Positions 11,601 through 26,600 of a DNA stretch of 64,000 nucleotides are shown in pieces (positions within the stretch are counted from its first letter, which is position 1; every line of letters starts with the position of its first letter). This DNA comes from Lepus europaeus (Eukaryota; Chordata; Mammalia; Lagomorpha; Leporidae), in contig NC_084844.1 in the NCBI RefSeq assembly GCF_033115175.1, forward strand, positions 33,513,885-33,577,884. Direction: 5' to 3'. Under the pieces are notes generated by a model. It saw only the letters and a program-made list of their open reading frames with translations. It made no database searches and was not told the DNA's origin. Both the position numbers and the translations under genes were made by a program.

Positions 11601-14600
11601 ATCCTATAGCCCAAGCACCTAACCCAGTGGCACATGGCAGGTTCCTAATGAACGAATGTTGAGTGGTTGCAAGACTGGCTGACAGCATCAATGAAGGGAG
11701 GGAGGGAGGGCAGCGGTGAATACTTACAAAGTCGTCCTCATAATCCACTGGGGGCTCTGCTGGAGGGACACAGCAGTGACGGATATCCAGCCTCATCTGA
11801 AGCTCACGCACCTGTCGACGTAACTGTTCTACCTCTTGCTTGTATCCCGCTTCGATCTGTCGCAACCTGTGCTGGATTACGTCAGTGGGAAAGGGCAGTC
11901 CGTCATCATCCAAGTAGAGCGGAGGGACTGGAGAAGGGCAGCTCAGCGGGACAGGCTTCGTGCTGGAGACTTGCTTTGGGTAACCAGACCACCACATTCG
12001 GTTATGTTTTCCTCCTGGGCCAGTACAGTGTCCATTGGAATGACTAGAACAGACTGGTGACTTCACACCTTCTCTCTGAGCCCACTGGCCGCCAAAGCAG
12101 GGCCCTGATGCCCGTGTCTGCTTACTGCCTGACCTCTTGCTGCAACAGCCATAGGAAAGCAGCCGCCGAGGGGTGGACTCCCCACTTGGGAATGAAGTAA
12201 CCATCCCTTGGAAACTGTCCCAGTTGGACCCTAGAAAAGAGAACTCACTGATCTGGCTCTGGGAAATTGGCTTTCGGGCCAATTCCAATGGCATTTTTCC
12301 AAAGCGAGGATTTTCTAATAACTGTCCGTTCCTATTATTTCCTCTTTTGCCAGTGTCTTCCTCCGCATGGATCAGATCTGGCACAGAAATGGGCTGTTCC
12401 TGATGAGTGACACCCACCCCCGATGCTGCAGGGGCTTGGCTGAGGAAGTCAGCGCTTTGTCCCAGAGGAGCTTGGCAGGCAGCACTCGGTGGGTTGTGGC
12501 AAGTGCTCAGGCTGTGATCCAGGATACATCTAGAGGGCACATCTGGCCCAGAATCTAGCAGGGTCTGTTGAGGGGCACCCGTAAGGGAGTCCTGCGAAGA
12601 CTCAGGAAGATCACAAATTCCATCGCATCTGCTAGAGATGACCTTTGAGAGTACACTAACAGCTTCTGCTTCAGGACAATGTTCAGGTGGCTCTCTTGAG
12701 CCGTCCAAAGTCCTACCCAGCTCATCCTGGGTGGGAGGGTCCTGAGCAGGTGCCTTAATCTCTTCCAGGACTTTGATCTCAGGATCAGAGGTGTTGCTCT
12801 TCACTTCCCGGGTCAATGTGGTAGTAAGCAGTTTATAATTTAGAGAACAGCTTTTGTGACTCTTGAAAGGTTTATTGCTCAAGTAATCTTTCTGGCTGTT
12901 GGGCAGAGGGGGAGGAAGGCCCGTTTCTCCTGCAGTCTGCTGAGGACTTTCTACCCCAGATTCCATGCAAGTTGTCTCTGATCCTTCAGGACTGCCATGC
13001 CAGGGCTCCAGGCCTACTCTGACCTCCTGACAGTGGTTGTTCAGGTTAGGGTCACTGGATGTGCGAGTCAGGGGGCTGCTTGTGTCACAAGCAGAAAGAA
13101 GATCATCCATGGATCTGGTTTTAGGCAATCTGGAATGACAAACACAGCACCTCCAAGTCAGGAAACAGGTGCTTCCTCCAATCAAAGCTAGAGATCACAA
13201 GAAATAATGACATTTAAGATTACAAATACCAATGTTGTTGCAAAGTCTACTTGGCAAAAAAAACAAAACAAAACAAAAAAACAGACCCTGTTCTCAAGAA
13301 CCTACAGTATGTTCTCAGCTTTTGCCAGTGCTTAACATATACAATCTCCCTAGGCAAGGTCAACCACTCCATGGTTTCAACTGCCCAAAAACTGATGCTT
13401 CCTCAATCTATTGTTCCAGCCAGGTCTATACTTGAACCTCACACCTAATATCCCAGTGCCTCTATCACAGTGAGAAAGATAGAAGATGGGTTTTGGAGGT
13501 AGACAATATTTGCTCTAATACTGATTAGCTATGACTACAAAATAGTCATTTAACTTCTCAGATACTTGGTTTCCTTCTTTATGAAATAGTAGGTCCTACC
13601 TTTTAGAGATGTTATGAGGATTCCAAATACAGGCAACCAACCACAGACCAATTAGCCACAAATGTATTAGGACTACACTCAGGCATGCTCAACACAGCTT
13701 TTCCAGTCACTTAGCAGCAGGGTGCTCCTCCAACTCCCAAGGCCCCATGGAAACTTTCCCTGGTCTTGGGCACTCACTCTCCACACCCAGTGGGGAACAG
13801 ACACTTTCGAGAAAGCACAAAATATTCAGGGAAATTCAACAGGAAACAGATGAGGCTTCATTGGCCTCCTATTTTCAGAGTAACTTCTCGTTCAGCCCAT
13901 ACAGAAAAATCCCCCAAAGGCTGTTACAATTATAGCTCATTTTGGGTACTTGCTCTTTGAAATTTATTTTATAATAAGTGTCTTAAATACATTTGATGTT
14001 TGATTTCACTTTTATGATTACTTTTGACTTGAGTCTCTGGAGTCCCAGGGTCTGGGTCAGAATCCCAGCTTGGCAACATTTGAGCTGTGTGACCTTAACT
14101 TCTCTAAGCCTCCTCTTATAGCCATCAAGAAGATGGAACAAAATAATCTGCACCAAAACACACTGTTCAGTGTTTCCTGGGACACATTATTGCCCTTACT
14201 GTTCTCTGTTTCTCTCCCTCTACTAAAGCGCTTCTATAGCCGACTATATCTTATTTGAATCCCTAGTACCTAGTACAGTATCAAGCAAATGACTTGGAGA
14301 ATGAATGAGCTTAAATTTAACGACATCAACTGCCTCTACTATATGCCCACTGAGCAAAACAGACCAATGGGGTTCAATATTTGGTGGACATCAGGAGCTT
14401 TTGTGGATCTTCCAGGGCCCATCCATGACCTACTAAATGAGAATGGCCAAGAGTGAAACCCAGGCATCTTTTTAAAGTATCACAGTCATTTTCTTTCTTT
14501 TTTTTTTTGAAACTTTACATTATGGAAACGTTCAAACATACAAAAAGAAGTAAAAGGAAGAATGGAGTGCCTATGCATTCTTCACTCAGATTAAAATAGC

Positions 14601-17600
14601 AAACACTAGCAAACCTACATGTGACAAAGGTGGGCTCAGCTCTTCCCGTGAGGGTGGTCAAAGAAGGCTACACAGAGAGGGAAGGATTTGAGTTGGGCAC
14701 AGAGGAAGGTATTGAACTTTAATGGAAGAGGAAGAAAGAGAGCCTTGGGAAAGGTAGAACCAAAGGTGAGTCAGATGTTACAGAAACTAATTCCTTTAAA
14801 ATCTTGACACTATTTATTTCTCTAAATCCAGCTCTCCATCTTGAGCTGCATATAACATGCCTGCTCTCTGCCATCAGCTAATGTTTCAACTTTGTATCTC
14901 CTCCTTTCTCCCCAAATTGGCTTATCTGCTAAACTATTCAGTGTCTACTGGTGGTACTAACATTCTCCTAGTTTTTGAGCTCAAACACTTGGGACTAGAA
15001 CAAAGACTTTGTGTCTTCTTCAGTTTTCTCTTCAACCTTTCAACTCTGAATCAATGAGTAGCCTGTGAATGCCTTTTCTGTAATGTGTCCGCATCTTGTC
15101 TCATTTCCAGGAACCCTTCCCCTCACATCTCAATCACCAGAAGAATGCTGGCTGGGCTCTAGGCATCCAACTGCCCTGCTCATAGGTTAGCTCTCCAAAG
15201 AGCTCCCTGTAAGCAGGTCACAGTGACTTCCTATGGACAACAGAATCAAAGTAAACTCTCCACTGCAATGTTTAAAGCCCTCAATGCACTGTCCTGTATT
15301 CTTTCTATTCCTCAAAATTGTTCCTTCTCACCCCTACCGGCTCCAGATAGGCTTAAAACAAAACAAAACAAAAAACTATTTCTCATGAATTTCATTCATT
15401 CATTTGGACCCCTCTCCATTAACCGTGTTACCAAGCCCACAACTCTCTTTATTCCATCCACTTATCTGTTTAAAGTTTTACCAAAGTGTGAATTATGTGC
15501 CAGGCCCTGGGACAGCTACCTGGGACACAAAAAAGCCACGGTTCCTGCCAGGTCCCTCATGAAAATTTCCTAAGACACCAAATTATTCTTTTAAAAACAT
15601 ATCATTTCTTTTAACAGCTCTGAATCTCACACAACCGTATCACTTAAATGCTGACTTAGCATTGTCCTGGGTCTTATCAAACAGCCTAAAAGTGTCTTGA
15701 TGGGTGGGCGTTGGGCACAGCAGGTTAAGATACCACTTGGGATGCCTACATCCCATATTATGGCATCCTGGAATGCCTGGTCAAGTCCTGGCTCCTCTGC
15801 TTCCAATCCAGCTTTCTGATGATGCACACCATGAGAGGCAGCCAGTGACAACTCAAGTACTTGGATACCTGTCACTCACGCGGGATACTAGAATGGAGTT
15901 CTTGGCTCCTGGCTTCAGCCTGGCCCAGCCCTGGATGATACGGGATTTTGGGGGAACAAACCAGTGGATGGAAGATCTCTGTCTCTGTCTCTCCCTTTCT
16001 GTCACTCTACCTCTCAAATAAATAAATATATTTTAAAAAATGATTTAGATGGTTTATATTGTATGTATTTTGCATATATGCATGAATAATCACTAAAGTA
16101 CTCTGTAATGATTTTTAAAAAAGGAAATTACCTAATGATCAACAGAAAACCAGCTGTTTAATTACGATACACCTCAAGTTTGGACTACTATGCCAAAAAC
16201 AATAAAGTAACTTTATATGCTTATATGTTATATGTTTTTATAGGGAAACAGCCTAATACAAAGTGGGAAAAACATTTTTCAGAATACTACATGAAAAATT
16301 CTGGTTTTGTGTTTTTAAAAACATTTTTGTAAGGAGAATGTAAGAGTGTAGCTACGTATACGTAAGCACCTAGAAGGACATACATGGAAGCGCTGACAGT
16401 GCACAGCTACGGGGACAAGGATCACGAGGAAGGAGTTTTTGTAGTAAAGAACACTTAAAACTCAACAGCCCCCAATTCACTTCCCCTCAAACACACAGCC
16501 AGAAGGAAACTTTAATTTTATGTCTTTAAACTCTGGCTTTTTTTTTGAGGGGATAATGTAAAGGCTATGCCCCTTCTGGGAACCCAGTTCCCTGAGAGCC
16601 AGGTGCTGCTGGAAGCTCATGTTGGATGTGGCGAAGGCTGCTGCTAGACAACAGGTTCCCCATGCCTGTATCAGTGAACAAAAACACACCACCATTCCCA
16701 TGAACCTTCCTGAAACAGTCCTTTCTTCTTTGTTCTCCTCATGCCTGCCTGAGTCTATCACACGGGGTGATGGCAACTCCGCAAGAGAGGGTGATCAACC
16801 TTATCTTAACAGAGGACCTTGAAAACACACCCAGTACACCACAGACTGGCTTTGAGTCATGAGCCAGGTTTCTCCTTCAACTCTGCAAGTTGCTTACAAG
16901 TATCTCATCAAAGAACAAACAAAATTCAGACAAGATAGGAAGCTGCACTGCCCTTCCAGAAGACAGGATCTCTCAAAAGCAAGAAGGGCCCCTCTTACCT
17001 GTCCAGAGAGCGGCCAGAAAACTCCTGGCTTTGGGTCACTGGGGAAAGGTAAAGATCCATGTTTTCCTCCCCAAGTGTGCATGGAGATGATGCTGGCAGG
17101 TACACAGCTGTCCAGAGGTGCAGGGCCCGCACGTGACAAACAGGATGCAGGACCTAGGGGAAGCAGCCGAGACGAGCGTTTGGTCGGACGTTCCTGATCC
17201 CCGGTCCTTCCCTCAGCCTTTGGCTCTACCTTCTCCCCACCGACTCAGCCTTTTCTCCCTGCAGGTTTCTAGCAGAAGCTACAGGAACGGGCCTGGCACT
17301 TACCACGTCCGAGCCAGGTGTGTAGAGGAAATTATGGAAGTTCTTATTGCCGGCTCGCAGGAGAGCCCACACAGAGCAGGTCCGCTTGTAGATGTTGCGT
17401 TTCTCTCGCTCACAGGGGTTGTTGGCCAGGAACGTGCCATAGAGGCAAGAGTACGTGTGCTGCACCAGTTTTACCTAAAGGGCAGAGACAGCTCGCACCT
17501 GGGGCCTTGGCTTCACCTTGACCCCCGCCCCAGTCAAAGACTTTAGTACTTACCAGGAATGCTTCGTTAAACTCAAACATGCAGGGGAACTGCTTAAGCA

Positions 17601-20600
17601 ACTGATGAACAGAATCGAGCCACTGGAGGAACACTGGGCATTGTTCGTTTTGGTCCTCTGCATTCTCCTGATGGCCACAGCGATCTCCAAACTTGTGCCC
17701 AAAATCCAGCCAGTCAGACTCCACTAACACCTGAAAGCCCTACAGAAAGGAAGCAGTCCAACCTCAGGGCCTCTCTGGAGAGGCTGGTGTGCCAGTCCCA
17801 AGGAGACTGCTCAACGTGGGAAGCTGGCTGCTTCAAAGAACAGGAGAGGACCCAAAGCCACCAAGGTCCTCTAATGAGAGTTCCAAGACACATCCAAAGG
17901 GCCCAGCATCTCCCCACAACCCCATTCCCTCTGTTCTTTCCCATCTAAATACCTCCAGTGTCCTGTAATACGGGTCCAGCAATATTTTGGCCAGGGCCAC
18001 AATCTGTGGTGTGCGGTCCCAGCCATCTGAGCAGTGTACCAGCACAGGCCGGCCTTCTCGGTCCACTGTATTAGCCACCAGCACAGCTGCTTTAAGCATC
18101 ACCGACAAATGCTGCAGCCATTTGGTACTCTCCAGCGCCGACAACCAGCTACATAAGAGCAGAAATCAAGTCTGTCACTGGTGGTGTTGAGGCCACAGGT
18201 CTCTCCACCACTCACAGCCATCTGCACCCAACAATGTCTGCAGCAAGGGCTGAAACTAAGAGGTCCAACCCATTGCCGTTCTGTCAAGGACTGTCTAGCA
18301 GGAAGGTAGGAAAGACAGCACCAAGGCAGATAAACACTTCTCAGGCTCAACAGAAGAGCTGCAAAGCATCATGTGCACATTTATCCACTTGCTCTCCCCA
18401 GTTCTCTGTGTTCTTTGAGTAGGACAACGGATCCAAACAAAAGGGATCCAATGTTCTTTGACTGTGCCAAGGTGTTGGCTGAGAAGTGGAAGGAGTGTTC
18501 TGGGAACTGGCCCACTGTACCCAACTCTACCCAGGCTCTCGGGTCTCCTGTGCCTCCACATCCCCCATCTCCTGATTCAATCTTCCAAGCACAAGGAGTA
18601 CTATGTAAGGGATGAGAGTGGAGGCATGATGGATTCAGAGCAGGGAACACCTACTTGCTGGGATCTGGCATCTGGCTACACACAGCCCGGAGGTATTGGA
18701 AACTGTTCCGGATGGCATGGATGTTGGCCATTCCCATAAACACAACCTCACAGTTGGGGTAGTACTCTGTAGACATGAGAGGAAGAGTGTACCATAAAAG
18801 GCTGTCCTGCAAACTGGCATTTAGCACAAGAGCTGTCCTAATGGACAAAGCTTCCCTGACAGGGCAGAAACCTCCTCATGAGAACTAAATACACTCTCGA
18901 AATCCAAGTCACACTTTCATCTCTGGATACTCAGGTGCCAAATACTAGTAGTGAAAACAATATTAATGACACATGATAATAATACTGCTACAAAGAACAG
19001 TAAATTCTCAATTCAGGAGTCCCTCCCTTATTTGTGGTTTTGCTTTCCACGGTTTCAACTACCCATGATGAACCCCAGTACAAAAACACTGAATGGAAAA
19101 TTCTAGAAATAAACCATAAGTTTAAGGAAAAAAACACTTTTTACAGCATATTGCTGTAATTGTTGTTAATCTCTTACTGTGTCTGAATAACTTTACCACA
19201 ATTATGTATGCATGGGAAAAAAATATAGTGCATATACACATACAGATCAGTAGTATCTGCGGTGCCGGGCGTCCACTGGGCGTCTCGGATAAAAGAGACA
19301 CTACTGAAGATGGCAGCTGCTCTGTGCCAGTGTCTCTGTATATGCAGCCTTTAATCATCCTAACAATTTTGTAAGGTATCTCATTTCACAGATGAGAAGA
19401 GAAAGCTTTGACAGATTAAACAACTTAAACACATTCATAGCTAATAAGTGCAGACTCCTAATTCCAAACCAAGTTTGATTGATTCTTTCTGTGACATAAG
19501 CCTCCCCCAACCCCCTCACCAAAGCCGCCCCGAGCTCAGGTCAGCCACAGACACTGGGCTCACAGCAATACCTTCACACTCACAACCGCCTCCCTTGGCC
19601 CGGTTGGCCACTGCCGCTGTGTAGGATCGCGCATCCAGGATCAGCAGCTTCTGAGGGGCCGCTGTGCTCTCCACCCCAGAGCACGCAGTCAGAGAGGAAT
19701 CTACATGCACAGCAGGAGGAAGACCCTGGTCAGCCAGCTGCCCAGCCACATCCTGACCCTGTGGCACTCACTTTCATTCGAGAGGAACATGCAATGAGAT
19801 CCCCCCAAACCCACAAACCCCTAAAAGGCAGGGACCCAGGCACCCCATGTGTTGTCATTGTCCCAGTCTCTCTCGTGGACTCCCTGGGAGCCAATGAGGC
19901 CAAGGGGGTGGGAGGGGGTGCTGCTCCCTGGGGGGCTAGCATCACCCAGACTTACCGAAGTCAGCGTCACACGCCTCGCTGGCATCATTATTCCCTGTGC
20001 TGAGGGAGCCCCCAGGGGCTCTTGTCCCTGGGTCCAGGGCACAGGCTTTAGCAATGGACGTGACCAGGTATTCATCATCAGCATTGCGCCAGCCCCACCA
20101 GCTGATCTCAGGCTGGCTGCAGCGGGCAATGGCAGCGCCATTGCGCAGGTGTCTGACAAAACAGAAGAAACCACAATGCCCTTGGCATTCAAAGCCTCTA
20201 GAGGCCTATCCTGGAGAGCCCAGGAGGCCACAGTCAGGTCCTCAGAGCCAGTAGGGGCTGCCTACTCCTCCAGCCATAAGAATAGCAACCAAAAGCCCTA
20301 ACATCTCTAGAGGGCTTTACAGTTTACAAAGCACCACCACACACACCTCCTCAAATGGGCGCTGTAGTCCCAAGGTGATCCTGACTCAGCAAGCTGCATA
20401 GCACCTGTTCCAGGTGCAGCCAGCCAGCAGGCGAACAAGGCCTGAGCCAAGATCACGAACAATTCCAAATCTGATGATTATGATTTCCTTGCTCTGTTTT
20501 AGCTACAATGTTCCTGAGTAGAGGTTGGCAAATTTTTTTCAGTAAGGAATCAGATAATAAATTGTCAGCCTTGTAAGTTACAACTAGCCTCTGTTGTGTC

Positions 20601-23600
20601 TTTTTTGTAAATGACACTTCAAAAATGCAAATTGAGGCCAGTGCTGTGGTATAGCAGATAAAGCCACCACCTGCAGCGCTAGCATCCCATGTGGGTACCA
20701 GTTTGAGTGCCAGCTGCTCCACTCCCAATCCAGCTCCCTGCTAATGGCCTGGGAAATCAGCAGAAGACAGCCCAAATGCTTGAGACCCCCTGCACCCACA
20801 TGGGAGGGAGATGTGGAAGAAGTTCCTGGCTCCTGGCTTCAGATCAGCCCAGTTCTGACCATTGTGGCCATTTGTGGAGTGAACCAGTGGATGAAAGATC
20901 TCGCTCTCTATTTATTTTTCAAATAAATAAATAAATATTTTTAAATGTAAAAACTGGGGGCTGGCACTGTGGCATAGCAGGTAAAACCACCGCCTGCAGT
21001 GCCGGCATCCCATAGGGTCACTGGTTCGAGTACTGGCTGCTCCACTTCCAATCCACCTCTCTGCTGTGGCCTGGAAAACCAGAAGATGGCCCAAGTCCTT
21101 AGGCCCTTGCACCAGTGTGGGAGACTTGGAAGAAGCTCCCAGCTCCTGGCTTTGGATCGGCGCAGCTCTGGCTATTGCGGCCATTTGGGGAGTGAACCAG
21201 CAGATGGAAGACCTCTCTCTCTCTGCCTCTCCCCTCTCTGTGTAACTCTGACTTTCAAATAAATAAATTAATTAAAAAAAAAAAAACAACGTAAAAACTG
21301 GGACAGGCATTATAGCAACAGTGGGCTTCCTACAATACTGCTTCCCAAATCAGAGTGCCAGTTTGAGTCCCACTTACTCCATTTCTGATCACCCTCCCTG
21401 CTAATGCACCTGGGAAGGTGGTGGATGTTAGCTCAAATACTTGGGTCCCTGCCACCCATGTGGGAGACCAGGGTGAAGTCGCTGGCTCCCAGCTTCAGCC
21501 TGGTCCAGACTTGGCTGTTGTGGGCATTTGGGGAATGAACCAACAAATAGAAGATCAATCTGTCTCGCTCTCTGTCTCTCCCTCTGTCATTCTGCCTCAA
21601 GTAAATAAATAAATAAATATTTTAAAAATGCATAAACTACTCATAGTTTATAGGCAGTACCTAACACAGGCTGTAGGCTGGATATGATCTGTAGGCCAGT
21701 TTGCCAATTCCTTTTATTCATGTCCTTAGAAGAAAGAATTGAGGCAGTGTTTCTTTCTTTTTTTTTTTTTTGGACAGGCAAAGTGGATAGTGAGAGAGGA
21801 GAGACAGAGAGAAAGGTCTTCCTTTTTGCCGTTGGTTCACCCTCCAATGGCCGCTGCGGCCAGCGCATCGTGCTGATCCGAAGCCAGGAGCCAGGTGCTT
21901 CTCCTGGTCTCCCATGCGGGTGCAGGGCCCAAGCACTTGGGCCATCCTCCACTGCCTTCCCGGGCCATAGCAGAGAGCTGGCCTGGAAGAGGGGCAACCG
22001 GGATAGAATCCAGCGCCCAGACCAGGACTAGAACCCAGTGTGCCGGCGCCGCAAGGCGGAAGATTAGCCTGTTAAGCCACGGCGCCGGCCAGTGTTTCTT
22101 TTAAAATTATTTCAGGAATGGACTTTGTGGTACAGCAGGTTAAGCCACAGTTTGGGATGCCCAAGTTCCATACTGAAGTTCAAGTCCTACTCTGTGTTTC
22201 TGATCCAGCCTCCTGCTAACGTGCCTGGGAAGACAGCAGATGACAGTCCAAGTACTTGGGCTCCTAAGACTCATGTGAGAGATGCAAATGGAGCTGTCAC
22301 CTCCTGGCTTCAGCCTTGCCTACCCCTGGCTATTGTAGGCATTTTGGGAACGAACCAGCAGACTGAAGATCTCTCTCTGTGTCTCTTCCTCTCTGTTGCT
22401 CAGCTTTTCAAACAAATAAATATTTTTAAAATTATTTTATAGTCACTTCCTCTCTCCTTGTTGTTCTGCCTTTCAAACAAATAAAATGTTTTTTAAAAAA
22501 TTATTTCATATTCACTTCCTCTCTCCTTGTTGTTCTGCCTTTCAAATAAATAAATCTTTAAAAGAAAATTATTTCATAGTCACGTCCTCATAGGATGTCA
22601 ATTCCCAGTCCACGAGGCTATCAATAATGTCCCATTTTGATTTTCCTTACTGAATTAAAAACAGCCTCCCTACTTCCAATTCCCCACTGCCTTACCTATA
22701 CACAACCACAGGGATCCGTTTCCAGGAGCGGAAGGAAGCCACATTCTCCAGCTCTTTATCTGTGATCCACACAGGAACCAGCAGCTTCTGGGGGTAACTA
22801 GGGCATAATCTGAGAAGAGACCAGGGGTCACCAAACCAGGTCTAAGATACATAACAACAAACCCATGGGTCTGGCTTGGAGGCAAGAGGGCTGGGCTCCC
22901 TTATGCCTCACAGATCCAGGAGCTGTGTTTTGGTTTGGGTCTACGTTGGTATGTGGGTCCCCTGGCCTCTGCCCTCTTACTTGTAGTTGCTGTTGATATG
23001 TGAGACCCTCCAGACGTTCTGCAGGTCAAAGCCCATCCTCGCAAGCTCCGCCTCCTGCCGACATCGTATGTGCTCTCCTGCAACACAGTCCTCAGCCAGT
23101 TAGTGTCCCAGAACACCAAGGTCCAGGGGTGGAACAGGAATGAGAAAGAAGGGGTAAGAAACAGCCTCAAAAAGAAAACAGCCTGGTCTCACCTGGCTGA
23201 CACAGGTGGGTATGTTGGTCCTCCTCAGTCAGCCCCAGGCACCAGGCGTGGTAGGCAAAGGCAAAGAGGTCCTCAGGCTTGGCAGGTCTTGCTGTGGCCC
23301 GGCTTAGCCTTGACAGCCACTCTTGGCACTGCTTGAAAGTGGAGAAGTGGCACCTGCCGGGCAAGAAGCCACAGGCCTGGATGAGGCAAGGGGTGAACGT
23401 GCCATGGGGCCATAAGGGTCAAACCACGGCTGTGAGGAGAGCAGGCTGCAAAGCAGGAGACAGGGCAGTAGAGACGGTGGGAGGACCAGGGACAAGGGCC
23501 AACAGCCAAGAAAAGTCATTTCTTGTGACCATTCTCTTCCTGAGAACCCCAGGGTTTGAGGCACGCTTATGTTACCATCTAAGAAAGCCCTGCTGTTTCC

Positions 23601-26600
23601 TGTACCAAATCCAACCACCACCACATGGCCCTGAGTGTCTCCACTGCTTGTCCCTACCCTGCCGGGCAAATGTTCTCTCCCGTGACTCCCCAGCACAAGC
23701 CTTCTGCTTCCTTGTTTCTTCTCCTCTGCTTGATGCCGTCTCCTCTCTGCCTGGCCTCATCTCGCTGGGGCTTAGAAGACAGCTGCAGTGCCACCTCTTC
23801 CTGAAAGCCTCCCCGGCCTACTCCATCCCCCAGGCCTACTCCATCCCCCAGTCTCCTTCTTGATTCCTAATATGCTTGGGAGGTAAACTAGAGGTTTCTG
23901 CACAGCATACTGCCACATGTTAAGTCTTCCTTTTGCAACTGAACTTCAGCCTCCTCAAAGGAAAGGGCAAGGTGCATTTTCCTGCCGAATCCCCCGCGGA
24001 CATGGATACTCTTTTAATAATCCTTGCTGTCACCTCAGACTCCTTTTTCTTGCGTGTCCAATCTGATAGCAGGTCTTGTCACATCCACCTCCAAAATACA
24101 CCCAGAACCTGACCAGTTCTCACCATTCTGACTGCTAGCCCCTGGAGAGCCTGCAACAACCTCGCACCTGGGCCAGTGCAACCGCTCCTGACCAGCCTCC
24201 CAGTTTCTGCTTTTGCTTTGGGCCCCATTCTCTTTCATCTATTCTCGATATAGCAGCCAGAGGGACTCTATAAAACATTCATCAGATCACGTCGCTCCTG
24301 TTCTCAGAGCCTCCAGTGATTTCTCAGTTCCTTCAAAGTAAAAGCCGGTCGTTACGACAGCGTGACAGTCCGACGCCACTGTGCACATCTCTGCAGCCAC
24401 ACTGTGCAGGCACAGGTAGGAACCCACCCCAGGGCCTCTGCGCCGGCTGTACTCTCCCTGTAGCACGCTCTTCCCCCAAACACCAACGTTACGTCTTCAC
24501 TGAATTGCCACCCTTCTGCTGTAGGCTGCTCTGATGACAGCCTTCCCCCTGTAGCGCGCCGCACCCCCTTTCCCTCCTTTATCTTCTCCCTTCACACTCA
24601 CCATCACTCAACATACTTCACTATTTCCTGCTGGGATCTAACTTCCAAGAGGGTGAGAAAGGTTGTCTGTCTGTTCCCTACTGTATGCCCAGTGCTTACA
24701 TACTCTGGCTTAGAGTAAAGTGCTTAATAGAAGTATGTTAAATGAATGATTAAATGAGCCCAATAATGTGCCAGATAGTGTCCTAGGAGCTTTCACACAC
24801 CTTATCTCCTTAACTCCTGTGGGTACTCCACAAGCTAAGCATTAGCTCCATGTTTTTCACCTCAAGACACCACAGGCCAGTAAACTGACCTCCAAACCCG
24901 GAACAGTTTTCACCTTTTCCTCCCAAGTGAAACAGTATCCTTCCTCTCTTCCTGCCAAGAAGACCCGCGCAGGGTCAGGGGACCAGAGGGAGGCCCCACT
25001 GTTCTCACCTCACCACTTTGGAGTCCTTGCAGGCAATGTGCAACTGGAACATATCACGGCTCTCCACGCTGTCAATCATCCGAAGGGGGACCTTCAGGGA
25101 AAGGGCAAACACAAGGTCAGATCCTCCGCCTCAGCACCACTCCCCATTCCCTTTCTGTAGCTGCTGAGGCATCAGTAACAAAGGTGATGAACACCCACTG
25201 GGGATCTCCTAAAGTGCCTGGTAATTGTGCTTGTTCCGCTACATAGGTGACTCCCCAACTAACACTCATAATGCCCCTGCAAGGCAGGGGTTTTCATTCC
25301 TTATTATTTAAAAGAAAATCAAGCTTCTGGTTAGATGCCTTGACCAAGGTTACAGAGCTGGGGAGTGGCAGTGCACGAAGAGAGCCCAGGTTTACCTGAC
25401 TTCAAAGCCTGTACTCTTCCAACAATGCCACTGCACCCCTTGGGAGGGACAGCAATAGAGTAAGGGAAAGGAAGGAGAGGGAAAGGGAGGATGAACCAGA
25501 GACACAAACTGACAGACCTACAGCCAGGAGGATGAGGCAGGAAAGCAAGAGGCAGAGGGGAAAGACAAGGAAATACCAGCTGTTTTGTAGAAATGACAGA
25601 GAGCACCGGAACAATTCCATCTCATGGGGATTCTAGCTTCAGTGTGGGAGGAAAAAATGGGAACTCACGTTGATGACAGAGTCCTTGAACTTGATATGCA
25701 GCCGGTAGTTAGAGATGGCAATGAGGGCATCAGCTGCCCGGCCCAGGAACTCCACTCCCTCACCCTGCAGCACGGTGAAGGGTACCTGCCGGGAGGTAGA
25801 GGAACCCGCAGTCCAGAAATGAGTCACCTCTTTGTTCTCCCTGTGTCCCCTGCTCTGTGGGATTCCCTCTGGGAAATCTGGACCAGGGTGGGAAAGGAGA
25901 GTCCTCGCCCAGGGCACAGCCCCAGGCAACATCTGTACAGGAACCTGCCTTTCCTTCCCTGGGGCCACGGCTCCTCAGAGCCCATTCCCTCCAGAGACAC
26001 TGAGCAAGACGCCAGAGTCCGCCACCAGGGCCTCTTGCAGATGTTTGTTTTTAGAGGGGGAGGGTGCTTCTGTAACTGGCAGAGAGACCCACCTACCCAG
26101 GGTTCTCAAATCCTCCTTACCTGCAGACTCTCCTCCTCCTTCACTAGCTCCTTGGGGGGGAACAGATCCTTGGCTTGGATGTACTCCAGGCTGGGGGGCC
26201 CTTCCTCACCCTGCAGGGAGGCCACAGCCCCAAGTCACCACCTGGCCCAGCAGGCTCATTCTGCTCCCCTCCCCAGCCAATAAAATCCAGACACCACACA
26301 CACACTTTTAAGAGCTCTGGCTATCAAGGAGGGGAAGGAGACCTGGCTTGGTTAGAGATGGGGAAGAGTGAAATGAGGCCAAGGGGAAGAGCAAGGTGCG
26401 AGGAGGAACTGGAAACCGGGGCTCTCCAAGAGGGACTCTCCTCCAGAACCAAAAGGTCAATGCCAGAGCAAGGGCAAGGACCACGAGAAACAAGGACCGG
26501 TGCAGGGAGAGGCAGGAGCGGCAGTGGGAGAGGGGAGAAACAAGGACCGGTGCAGGGAGAGACAGGAGCGGCAGTGGGAGAGGGGAGAAACAAGGACCGG

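Larger units (their letters stand above)
20510..21712. mobile_element. hAT-type MER element split by three CSINEs
   Basis: The left piece (20517-20634) begins gaggttggcaaatttttttc. The right piece (21629-21712) ends ggccagtttgccaattcc, completing the inverted terminal sequences of the same family. The middle is filled by three plus-strand CSINEs. Confidence 0.65.

Noticed and set aside
20635-21628. tRNA genes
   Set aside because: The CSINE heads derive from a tRNA and keep box-like ggttcgagtcc sequences, but no intact cloverleaf is present.
25624-26311. 219- and 159-codon plus-strand frames
   Set aside because: Antisense to two proven MTMR4 exons and without homology; shadow frames.
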